From Cymbomonas tetramitiformis (taxonomy: Eukaryota; Chlorophyta; Pyramimonadophyceae; Pyramimonadales; Pyramimonadaceae): DNA of 64,000 nt. Below, piece after piece: positions 1 to 9,165 of the stretch. The stretch lies in the NCBI GenBank assembly GCA_001247695.2, contig LGRX02034702.1, forward strand, positions 1 through 64,000, read 5' to 3'. The position numbers and the translations under genes were made by a program. How positions within the stretch are numbered: position 1 is the first letter of the stretch; each line of letters begins with the position of its first letter. The notes below the pieces were generated by a model. That model worked only from the letters and a program-made list of their open reading frames with translations, had not been told where the DNA came from and searched no databases.

Positions 1-7
1 TTAACTC

Positions 8-166
8 CTATGCTGGAATCTCCGGCGTTTCCGCGTGTCAAATCGACCGATTTACCCCCCACAAACGCCCATTCGGACCCCTTAGACACCCCCTATCAAG
101 GCATTCGATAGCTCAAAATGTGCCTAACGATGCCAAGAAGAACTTGGTTGCAAGCACGAACACGTA
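8..166. repeat. Dispersed repeat, inverted copy at 18397-18555
   Basis: The first ~160 bases match, on the opposite strand, the stretch at 18397-18555. Shared landmarks are tgctggaatct, tttccgcg, a ggacccctTAGACACCCC block and aagaacttggtt near the far end. The two copies are diverged by roughly a quarter. No coding sense was found. It is an unclassified interspersed repeat and may be the end of an older mobile element. Confidence 0.55.
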
Positions 167-579
167 TGGCTTTCATATGCACCAGGAAGCAACGGTCTAG
201 CCGACCATGCCGTAGAAACTCCAAATGCCATAACAGCATAGGAGTTAAGCATTTGTCCCCTACTCCCGTCCCCCGGTTGCTCCATGCTTTGTCACTGAGC
301 CCTCCATCTTCCCCCCCACCACTCGGGCTGATTCCACCACAAACTCATCCATCAAGCCCGCTCCATCCGCAACATACAGCTGTTGTGAGCGCGCCGCTCT
401 CGCCATGGCCTTACCCTGTTCCGAAATTGCTTCTCACATCCACTGGGATGATGGTGAGAAGACTCACAGCCGGTTGTGTCCGACTCTTAGTCACTCGAGA
501 GTCACTCAGTCACTCAAGAGTCACTTAGCCACTCACCCCTTTGCACGGCTTCAAAGGCCGTGTGCATATAATAGTTGAC

Positions 580-900
580 GGGTGGAGCGTGCACTGCAGC
601 TTGGTTTCCCCTGTGGTTTATTTGACTTTGACTTGCCTTGGCTCGAGCACCAGCATGGATAATTCCATAACGACCTGCACTGTCAGGCTGGCTAGCTACC
701 GGCTGCCCCACATTTTGTGTGCATGCGTCATTTGCACTCTCTCTCGTCCTTCCACCACTCACCCACTTAGACGTCCATGCCTCCGACAGAAAATGATTTT
801 TTGGGGTTCTCGGAGCGAGTGGGGAAGACTCTTGGTGGAGCATGCACTGCAGTTGTTTGGTTTGTGACCTTTAGCTTGCCTGGGCTTGAGCGGCAATGTG
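580..900. repeat. Two degenerate copies of a dispersed repeat
   Basis: A unit beginning ggtggagcgtgcactgcagc and containing ttgcctgggctcgagcacca occurs at about 583-680 and again, diverged, at about 833-900. A third copy lies at 28048-28170. All three are followed by pyrimidine-rich sequence. The copies are non-coding and unclassified. Confidence 0.5.
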
Positions 901-1665
901 GAAATGAGCTCCCAGCGACCCTGCATTTTCGGCTGTGATTCATGTTTGTGATGGGTTTGGTTTGGGATATGTCGAAGCGAACAGTATCTGGTCATGGCCC
1001 CGCCCTGTATGTGAATGCTTCTCAACTCGATTGAGATGATATTGAGAAGACTCATGGCCGGCCCTGGTCTTGGGTGCTCCAACTCCTCTCTCATTGTTCA
1101 CCCCTCTGCACCAGTTGAAAGGCTTCGTACACGCCCCTCTCCACACCCACAACACAAGCCACTATTTGTTCCCACAACCAAGGTATCAGGTGTACAGGTG
1201 CGCAGTCTGACTTATCGGCCTAGAGTCTCAAAGACTCTTGTTCTCCTTGGCCCTTGGCGCTACTCGAGTACCCACTGCCACACTGGCAGACTCGGGAGCA
1301 TGCAGTCGTTGTGGTTGTAGTTGCTAAACAAGGAAGGGCGGCAGGAAGGTCCTAACGGCAGTCAGCAGTTGCGTCACGAGTCTGTCTCTAGGTATCTTGC
1401 GCGCGTGGTGGCTCTCCCCGTTATCCAGCACTTTACCCCCTCCTCTCCCTCCTATCTCTCCCCTCGCTCTCTCCCCTGGCCCGAATATTGCTCTCGACTA
1501 TAGATTCACCGTGCTGCCCGTGCGAGAGACGCACAAAAATACCCCCAGGTTGGGTCCGATACCATCCGTCATTGCGTGGAGCTGTAAATTCACTAAATTG
1601 CTTCCCACCCACTGGGATGATTGTGGGCTGGCAATTGTCGGTGAATTTCAATCTGTTCAGTGAGT

Positions 1666-1984
1666 GTGTTTATCCTTGGACCGACTCCTTTGGCACCCCG
1701 TAGCCACAGGAGACCGGCTGCACTATGTACCCACGCCGGGGATCAAAGGATTCAACACACACTTCGGGACACTCATCCGGATTGTCCGGAGCTCGCTAGT
1801 GAAGAACGGGACCCCCTAAGCTGTGTGTGGCTTACCCTTGGACCGATTCCTTTGGCACCGATTAGCCACGGAAGATCGGCTGCACTATGTACCCTCCCCA
1901 GGGATCAAAGGATTCAACACACACTTCGGGACACTCATCCGGATTGTCCGGAGCTCGCTAGTGAAGAACGGGACCCCCTAAGCC
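1666..1984 (+). repeat. Tandem duplication of a ~158-bp unit
   Basis: Two head-to-tail copies (about 1666-1821 and 1824-1984) each run from a ttatccttggaccgactcc block, through a catccggattgtccggagct block, to gggaccccctaag. The same unit, whole or truncated, recurs at about 9170-9300, 9329-9395, 10118-10270 and 10418-10490. Open frames over it are repeat-derived, not genes. It is part of the repeat family that fills the region up to the host gene. Confidence 0.75.
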
Positions 1985-2459
1985 TTGCTGAGACTACTGA
2001 GGCCCGCTGCCCTTGCACCATTGGCTGACACGCTACTGCTGTGCCGCCGAAGCCGATTCAACCATAACGCCCGCGCTGCCAAAGTTGTGTCTCCACTACG
2101 AACCCTACGCACATGCCCACCTCTCCGCTCCCCAAGCCTCACATGGCCCACTGGATCCCTCTGCGGCTGCCCTACCGGAACGCTGCTGTGCCTCTGAAGC
2201 CGACCCACCTTAAGCCCTGCGCACCCGCCGTCAACCTGTGCTTGCCCCCCTCTACTCCCAGCACCACCACTGTGAGATAGAAGCCCCTGCACTACTGATC
2301 GGCTCGCGAGGTTCCTGCGAACTTGAGCGATGCGCTCCACATCTGAGTCGTGACTGCCACGCTGTGATGTTCCTACTTGGGGTCCCACCCCCACATTTGC
2401 CTGTGCGTCCCGAGCCCTCCCGGTGGCCAATAGTTCACCAACCGGTCGTCACCTTCCCA

Positions 2460-3269
2460 TCAGCTGCTCACGGTTAGTTCCGGCCCGGCCAGCAACCTCG
2501 CCTCGTGGGCGGGGAGGCTCATGGGATGCCGTATGCTGCCGTGCAGCCTGTTGATAGTGGTCATCGCTGCTGGGATGGGCCCCCGGGCTCTGAAGGGCCT
2601 GGCCTGTGTCAACTTCATCTGTGAGCCTCTCCCCCACATCTCCCTCCTCTTCGGCACCAGATCCCACCATGCCTCCCGCGCCCCCAAGAAGACCACCCGC
2701 CTGCTCGCCTCCATCAAACTGGCCACTCCTCCCTCCGCCAAGGCCATGGCTTGCTCTGGTGAGGCCCCATCCCGTTCCCGAGTCCAGACCCCACCCTCTA
2801 GGCCCGGCGATGATAGCTCATCCCACTCCATCCGAATGTCCTCAACGCTCGACGCCGCTCGGGTCAGCCCGCTGGGGCCCGCCTGCGCTCCTCCTGGAAG
2901 ACCCACGGTGCCACCCTCCCGCTGACCCCCCATAGTATGGAGGTGCTCCGCCTTCTGCCGTATATCCTCCATGCTTTCCAAGAGCCTCGATGCCATCATG
3001 CCAGCCTCATCAGCCTCTCCGGAAGCCTGCCCTGACCGCTCATGTTGCGTCCCCTCTGAGCCCCGCGTCCCCAAGCTAGCTCCATCCTGTGTGGCAAAGT
3101 CAGTCTCATCAATCGTTTCCCACGCTCTGTCCATCAGCGCCAACCTCTCTGCCCTCTCTCCTTTAGCCGCTTTTAGGGCTCTGCACCGCACTGAAGCCAT
3201 TCTTCGTCCGCCTTGACACAGACCCACTCCGGATGCCGGTCGAAGGCCGCTTGTACCGTGTGGACACAC
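2460..3269 (-). pseudogene. Retroelement-associated ORF fragment (unrecognised)
   Basis: This is an open minus-strand frame of 269 codons in GC-rich sequence. Its C-terminal third and the following ~170 bases are repeated, diverged, at 27040-27560, including the words NRL(H/Y)GS and a tail with PAH. It lies immediately downstream of, and overlaps in another frame, the broken reverse transcriptase at 3173-3538. I infer it is the distal part or 3' region of the same non-LTR-like element. I recognise no domain, and the first ~20 codons are probably out of frame with the true product. Confidence 0.35.
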
Positions 3270-3538
3270 AGGTCCGCTCCTCCTTCAACCGCCACCCCGA
3301 CTTGGATCGCTCGCAGTCCATCACGCTCATCATCCTGCTGCCGCCCACAAAATCGAGACCTAAAGGACTTCGCACGCTGTCTACAGATGACCTTCACCAC
3401 TAGCTTCCGGAGGACCTCACCACACGCAATGGGCCACACGTTGTTACCAAAATCGCCCTTCAGCAACGCCACTAGCCGAGCACCCGCCAACCATTCGCGT
3501 ACCACCGCTGAGGCCCGACCCGCTGCCAGATGGAAGTA
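3173..3538 (-). pseudogene. Reverse transcriptase, distal half, split by the element at 3537-6928
   Basis: The frame reads ARLVALLKGD, then WPIACGEVLRKLV, then GVAVEGGADLCVHTV, ending at VCVKAD. This is the start of the palm of non-LTR-type reverse transcriptases of the kind known in algae and oomycetes, where a GRLTALRK/GDVLRRLV-like block precedes the first catalytic aspartate. The frame continues the upstream half at 6928-7827: if the inserted element is ignored, the host codons join as AAG then TAC in one frame. Downstream of VCVKAD the homology stops, so the catalytic palm is missing. The gene was dead, or died, independently of the insertion. Confidence 0.7.
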
Positions 3539-4420
3539 CTTCCCAGGAGGATAGATTTCTGAGTTCAAGGTGGTGCTTATGAGCACCATTTTCAACATTC
3601 AACGTTCAACATTCATCAGCTACATTCACACAACAAACTGACAAGACTTCTAGGGAGGTGGTAGGCAGCAACTAGGTTGCAGAAGAGTCGGCCCAACTGC
3701 AGGGTCTTACGATGACCTGCAAGTTCCATACCCCAAGGGAGTGGTGGGTGTGGGGAACTTTTTGAAATTGGTAGACTCGGAGCCCGAAGTTCTTGCAGAA
3801 TGAAGTGCTTTCGGCTGTCGCAGCCTTTCATAACGCCGTCGACAAACCTTTCGCATTCCACCCGAACCGAACAGACACTCCGTGTCTGTCTGTCTACCGT
3901 GACCACTGCGATTCTGGATCGATGACACTGTCATCAATCCAGACAACCAAAGAGTCTCCGACTCAACTGAAGAGTCTCCGACTCAACTAGAGAGTCTCCG
4001 ACTCAACAACCGTCGACCAATCAGAAAACAGGAAAGTCGTACTGCAGAAATCGGGTCTCCGTTCCGAGAAATTCTGTAACTAAAAACTAAACTAAAAACC
4101 CCCGCAAAAAATTCACAGTTCCTCGCCGAGCCTCGGGCGCATTTTTTGTGGGTCAGAAACTTCCTCCCCCGTACTTCCCGAATAATCGAAAAAATAAAAT
4201 TTCTCAGTTATTCACACAAGTACTTCCCAGGAGGATAGATTTCTGAGTTCAAGGTGGTGCTTATAAGCACCATTTTCAAGATTCAACATTCAACATTCAT
4301 CAGCTACATTCACACAACAAACCGACAAGACTTCTAGGGAGGTGGTAGGCAACAACTAGGTTGCAGAAGAGTCAGCCCAACTGCAGGGTCTTACGATGAC
4401 CTGCAAGTTCCATACCCCAA
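3537..4420 (-). repeat. A2-B2-A1 split direct repeat block of the 3537-6928 element
   Basis: A2 covers 3537-3737 and starts tacttcccaggaggatag. B2 covers 3756-4217, starts aactttttgaaattgg and ends attcacac. A1 covers 4221-4420 and repeats A2 almost exactly. B1, the partner of B2, is at 6473-6928. Within B are the tandem words agagtctccgactcaac. The B2/A1 junction ttcacacaagtacttccc represents the circle junction expected for this element class. Confidence 0.85.
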
Positions 4421-4433
4421 ACTGGCTGGGGCT

Positions 4434-5357
4434 TCAGCAACCCAACCTCCGGAGGGGCTTGCTGACAGATGACAATGTCACACTCTTCTCCAACTCTTTT
4501 TCTCTGTCAGCCAGCCTCTTCGGCATCTCCAGCCTCCTCGTCCGACTGAGCTGCTCATATCTCTGATATGCATTGGAGACCCAGTCTCCTTGCAGCTTAA
4601 TGAGGAGATGGTTCACTCCGAGGTTGAATGCCACCGTGGCTCCCCCTCTCCGAAAGCTGTGGCCCGAGTACCCCCTCGGGTCCAAACCAATCCTCTGGAT
4701 CAGCTTCTTCACTTCCGCCACAAACACACGATGTGTCATAGACACGCACTTGCCCCTTGACTTCCACAAGAAAGCCAGGCTCTCCGGCTCAGCCGGCACT
4801 CTCTCAGAGCAGTTCAGCACTGCCTTTCTGGGGCGCAACAAGCCACCAGTTGCCTTCATGGCCACCACATGAGACCTCTCATGAAACTGAATGACTTTAG
4901 AAAAAGTTAGCCTTACCCAGACTGTGCCCAACTTAACCACAAAGTCTTTCCTTCTCAACACCGTTCCTACATTGAAGGACTCAGGCTTGCCTTCACACAC
5001 ATTGTCTTTTCTAAGCAAGCACAACAAGGCAGTCAACATGGCCGCCCACAAGGTGACCATGTTACAATCACCGAAATCCATTACAACATACATTTTAGCT
5101 AGCATAGATAGTGTAATGGCTAGCTTCTGCACTACATTGTTACCCAGCAGTCTCTTCAGTCCTCTCAGAGTCTGTGCTACTCTGTAGCGGTGGCTAACCG
5201 GCACCCAACTCTCTGAGCATTCTAGGAGTAGCCTTCTAATACCAACCGTGTAGGCTTTCAGTGTTGCAACTTTGCAAGTCTTTGACTGGAAGACATAAAA
5301 CATTGCTAGGTAATCATCTGACACCGGAACTACCGGTCCTTCTCCGAAGGTTAGCAT
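4434..5357 (-). CDS. Tyrosine recombinase of a DIRS-group element
   Basis: This is a 307-codon open frame with the catalytic set of tyrosine recombinases. Arg is near residue 116 (LLCLLRKDN), the H-x-x-R box is at 233-236 (SGHSFRRGGAT), Trp is at 259 (GDW) and the candidate nucleophile is Tyr264 or Tyr267 (SNAYQRY). It would cut and join the circular DNA copy at the A/B repeat ends. The first Met lies inside the N-terminal core domain: the frame is open for about 13 codons further upstream, back to a TAG near 5397, and residues like AFVRF precede the Met. The product therefore appears to lack part of its N-terminal arm, or it is translated from a different start. The stop is 13 bases before repeat A1. 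Confidence 0.82.
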   Translation of the reverse strand: MLTFGEGPVVPVSDDYLAMFYVFQSKTCKVATLKAYTVGIRRLLLECSESWVPVSHRYRVAQTLRGLKRLLGNNVVQKLAITLSMLAKMYVVMDFGDCNMVTLWAAMLTALLCLLRKDNVCEGKPESFNVGTVLRRKDFVVKLGTVWVRLTFSKVIQFHERSHVVAMKATGGLLRPRKAVLNCSERVPAEPESLAFLWKSRGKCVSMTHRVFVAEVKKLIQRIGLDPRGYSGHSFRRGGATVAFNLGVNHLLIKLQGDWVSNAYQRYEQLSRTRRLEMPKRLADREKELEKSVTLSSVSKPLRRLGC

Positions 5358-5503
5358 AAATCTGACAAAGGCTCTCTGGCCTGAAGTATGTGCCTACTTT
5401 GTATTCTGGACGTCAGCCACCCTCAGCACTTCCCGCCACTTGGCTCTCAACCAAAGAGTAGGCTCTGCACACTCTGCAGCCCCCCTTCTCCCCCCCGGTT
5501 AGC

Positions 5504-6479
5504 TCACCTGCCAATTCTCAGCCAGGCTTTCCCCTTCGGGGGTTGAGCCGGGCACCTAACCAGCACAACAGGCCATCTTGCCGGGCCACAATCTTTCCTC
5601 CGCCCCCTCACCCCATTGGGTGAGGTAAACACCTCCGACCCTTCAGGCACAAACTCCACCACCTGGAAGAGGCCACAGTCAATAGCTGGCACTACAATCT
5701 CTAGCCAGAACCTCTCTGTGGGCCAGAAGGGCAAGACAAACACCGCCGAAGTCGTCCTCGGGGCCACCCGCTTCTTACTCAAGAAGTGGGTGAGAATCTC
5801 AAACAGCAAGGAGAAAGGAGGGTTGCAATACACATTCAAACCCCTCCACTGCTTACTCAGGCAAGAGTCCACTATGGACCACCAACAGAAACACCGGGAG
5901 TTCGCTCCCATCTTATCACAACAAGCATCCACTGCAAACGGCCCGAACACCCGGGCCTTTTCCCACAACCATTCATTCACCATCCAATCGTCCAGGTCCC
6001 TCGGTGAATCCCTCCGGGACCACTCCCTCAACAACTCGAAGAACCTACCCATCTCACTCCTACTCAGAGCATCAGCAAGGCCGTTCGCCTTGGACGAAAT
6101 CCTCCTAGTCACAATCCTCAGGTCGTGCTTCGGTGTGAGCAACAAAATTTCCTTCAGCAAAGGAATAAAGGTGGCTTTACCCCACAGATTCTCAGTCACA
6201 AGCCGGGCCGACTCATTGTCGCTCCATGACACAATCTTGCAACCCTTCAACAAGTGACCCCACAACTTCAGAAAATCACAAACAGCTCCAGGAAGTTGAA
6301 ATGGCAGGAAGCTTCGTCCCGGAAAGGGCTGAACGGCAGCACCTTCCACTTCCTCACTTCATCCCACTTCACGACAGAGAACCATCTTCCGACGAAGAAA
6401 CCACCCATCCCCCCGTCAACAGCCTCCTCTCTTGCAGCATCAACTGCAAAGAAATCCCGGACCACCGGTCTTAACTTTT
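5504..6479 (-). pseudogene. RNase H plus adenine-methyltransferase-like domain remnant
   Basis: The N-terminal piece (about 6479-6270) has an RNase H start (FFAVDAAREE, then FFVGRW and FNFLELF). A one-base frameshift near 6270 moves into the long frame 6349-5504, which continues with WSDNESARLV and NGLADALSR, completing RNase H. After DLDDW comes a methyltransferase-like domain: FAVDACCDKMG, KQWRGLNVYCNPPFS and FVLPFWP, then VFTSPNG. The NPPF box is the motif IV signature of Dam-type N6-adenine or N4-cytosine methyltransferases, and a methyltransferase domain after RNase H is typical of DIRS-type elements. The RT that should precede it is missing. The domain resembles one at 59880-60370 in a chromovirus. 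Confidence 0.78.
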
Positions 6480-6927
6480 TGAAATTGGTAGACTCGGAGC
6501 CCGAAGTTCTTGCAGAATGAAGTGCTTTCGGCTGTCGCAGCCTTTCATAACGCTGTCGACAAACCTTTCGCATTCCACCCGAACCGAACAGACACTCCGT
6601 GTCTGACTGTCTACCGTGACCACTGCGATTCTGGATCGATGACACTGTCATCAATCCGGACAACCAAAGAGTCTCCGACTCAACTGAAGAGTCTCCGACT
6701 CAACTAGAGAGTCTCCGACTCAACAACCGTCGACCAATCAGAAAACAGGAAAGTCGTACTGTCAAAATTTTCGGAAATCCGTCCCGAGAAATTTTGTAAC
6801 TAAAATAAAAAGACGCAGAAAATTCACAGTTCCTCGCCGAGCCTCGGGCGCATTTTTTGTGGGTCAGAAACTTCCTCCTCCGTACTCTCTGAATAATCGA
6901 AAAAATAAATTTTCTCAATTATTCACA

Positions 6928-7827
6928 CTTGCACACCTCCAATAGTGCATCCCGCCCGCCAGAGACATGGATTGCCCACAGATGCTCCCAGCGCCACTGA
7001 GAGCTGCCCGGCCCCGAGGCTTGTGGTAAGTGACGCATGACACCGTCGAACACCCCCTCATCCAGCTCAAGCGCCTGCGCCTGCAGCTCCCGCCGACGAT
7101 CCTCCCCAACCTCCCGCCTCCTGCCTGTCCCAGCAGGGTGCAGTCGTTCCAGCTTCTGCAACGTCTCTGTCGCCGGCGCTAGCTTGGCCAGCTCCAACCT
7201 CTTCGCTGCCTTTCCCAGCTGCCCGGCCTTTACCAACCGCACTGCATCCCGCAGCACCCGCTCCTCATCTGCCTCGGCCGTAGCTCGTCGATCACCCGGT
7301 GCCTCCGCATGCAGCTCTTCCCAGTCCCCGCGCAGGAAGCAAGCGCAACGCTCCTTGATGACTTGGGCCACCCCCTTCTTCTCCCCCTTTTGGACCGGTT
7401 GGAGAATTAGGCATGGGAGCAAGAAGAAGAGCTTGTAGGCGTCGACGTCCTCCGTGTCCACCCGCATCCTTCGGAGCGCGACCATCGCGCACTCGGTGAA
7501 CAGCCCCCGCATTCTCTTGGGCACCATCAGGGGAGGGTAATCGCTGACTGCACACTCATCGATACTCAGTCCACGCAGCCATGCCCATCCAGCCTCTCCC
7601 AGCCCCTCCGGGTCCCCTTTTAACCCCCCTGCCATGGGCTGCCTCCGAGCTTGCCCCATAGCGCGCTGCCCCCCTCTCCCGCCCTCGCCATCTCCCACCT
7701 GAGCTGGTGCACAACGCTGAACATGGACATCTTGACAACCTCCACCGCGAGCGCTGTGCTGGCGCAGTCCAATCTCAGAAAGGATGAGCCTACAACTCCG
7801 TGCAGGGCACCGCGTCAGTCCCGCCAC
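6928..7827 (-). pseudogene. Reverse transcriptase, proximal half (non-LTR-like element)
   Basis: The frame includes DYPPLMVPKRMRGLF, YKLFFLLPCLILQP, KKGVAQVIKERCACFLRGDW, LVKAGQLGKAAKRL and SGPGSSQWRWEHLWAIH, then runs into LLEVCK at the insertion point. The order of these blocks is that of algal and oomycete retroelement polyproteins in which an A-rich linker precedes a PGPSGWR.EHL-like block at the start of the RT fingers. The part before about residue 85 shows no match I can name. The protein continues at 3538 on the far side of the inserted DIRS-group element. Confidence 0.7.
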
Positions 7828-7829
7828 TG

Positions 7830-9165
7830 ACAGCAGAAGCCCCGATGCGTCAGGGTGGCTCCGACGGAAGTGCTTCGTTAAGGCTCGCCTGCTGCCCCTC
7901 CCTCACTTGCCTCCCGCCTCCTTCCGGCCGCACCAATCCACCTACCCCTCCCAAGGTTCCTCCAAGCGGCCTGATCGCCCCCCCAGCCTCCCCCTCACCC
8001 GCACCATCGGCCTCATGTTCCATCTCTGCGGACCCCGATCCCACCTGATCAAGCAGCCGCCATCCCACAAGCAAGCCCCTCTCCGCCTCCGCGCTCCATC
8101 CATCCACCTCTGCCACCGTGACCTCACCTCCATCGTCCCGCCTGATCAAGTGACCATCATGTTCCCCCAGGCCTCTAGGCTCCCCTTCCAGAAACACCTC
8201 CTCTCTCGCCGGATTTCCATCAAAGTACTCAATCACCACCGCCCTCCTCCCGCGCCCCTCTCCCACCCGCCCCGAACCAATCCCGCCACCCGGCCGCACA
8301 CCTCAACCCGAGTGCCCACTTGAAGCACCCCCACCCCGCCACCGCCGAGCCCCCGCATGCCTCGCCACCGCGCTACTATTTACACCATTTACAATATTTA
8401 CACTGTACACAAGCCCCTCATTCGCCCAATCACTTCCTTCTTCTGAACTCATTGTCATAACGTATTCTGTCGAAGTCACCGCCCAGTGACGCTCACCACC
8501 TGCCACCAAGCCGAAAAACCTAAACTTAAACCGAACCAAGCAACTAACAGCATCTGGAAACTCACTGCCATGAAAATGCGACCGGCTGTGGCCTAAGGAG
8601 TCCTGCCTCTCACCCCAGGGTATTGGGCGGACAGGTGCCATCCCCCTAGCAGACCTCCGTCGTACTTAGTGAACAGCTGGGTAGACCTGGTGGCGCTACT
8701 ATGCCTACCGCGTGGAGGGCTGTCTTTACAGAGATAACCGCGCCCCAAAGGGTCTCCGGTACCCTCAGCCAATGCTACCAGTGAAAAATCCATCCGCTGT
8801 TAGCTCCTCAAAACCATATAAAACACCCCACCCCCAACCCAGCCTGCACAGGCGCAAAATATATACACAACACAAACAACACGAGTGTGCAAAATCCCAA
8901 ACAGGGTTCAGACCGTAGAGAGCAACGGCAAGCGACGACCACCACACTAAGAGTGCGGATCCGTCCTTACGGGCCCGGGTCCGAACCACATCCAACCGGC
9001 ACCACTAGCACACCAAGCCCATCGGAAAATACATTCCACGCAACACAATCAAAACAAACAACACGACACATGCCCGGACCACAAAGGTCCAGCCCCCCCG
9101 GGTCCGCGCCACCGGACCCCCCCACCCCAGCGTGGGCACCCCCGAATCCCGGGGCGCCGGGGTGT
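7830..9165. other. Upstream flank of the RT element; one unrecognised minus-strand ORF
   Basis: An open minus frame of 149 codons (8299-7850) is Gly/Glu/Arg-rich, with words such as AVVIEYFDGNP and VTVAEVDG. It may be the 5' part of the same retroelement, but I recognise no domain. The proline-rich plus-strand frames over it are its shadow. At 8816-8900 the sequence turns AT-richer, with a tataaaac word and aacacaaacaacac runs. No gene is supported between 8640 and 9165. Confidence 0.3.

Larger units (their letters stand above)
3537..6928 (-). mobile_element. DIRS-group element with split direct repeats, nested in a reverse transcriptase gene
   Basis: Reading the coding (minus) strand, the order is B1 (6928-6473), RNase H-methyltransferase remnant, tyrosine recombinase, A1 (4420-4221), B2 (4217-3756), A2 (3737-3537). 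Segment A1 repeats A2 and B1 repeats B2 with few differences. This A/B split arrangement is the hallmark of PAT/Ngaro-type tyrosine-recombinase retrotransposons, which insert from a circle and make no target duplication. There is no gag and no RT: the interior starts in RNase H directly next to B1, so this is an internally deleted copy. It interrupts the RT pseudogene between a Lys and a Tyr codon. A solo A-B copy is at 15415-16108, and a diverged one is at 46378-46975. Confidence 0.88.

Noticed and set aside
7784..8323. Proline-rich plus-strand frame
   Set aside because: It is antisense to the Gly/Glu-rich minus frame of the retroelement flank, with no start context or domain.
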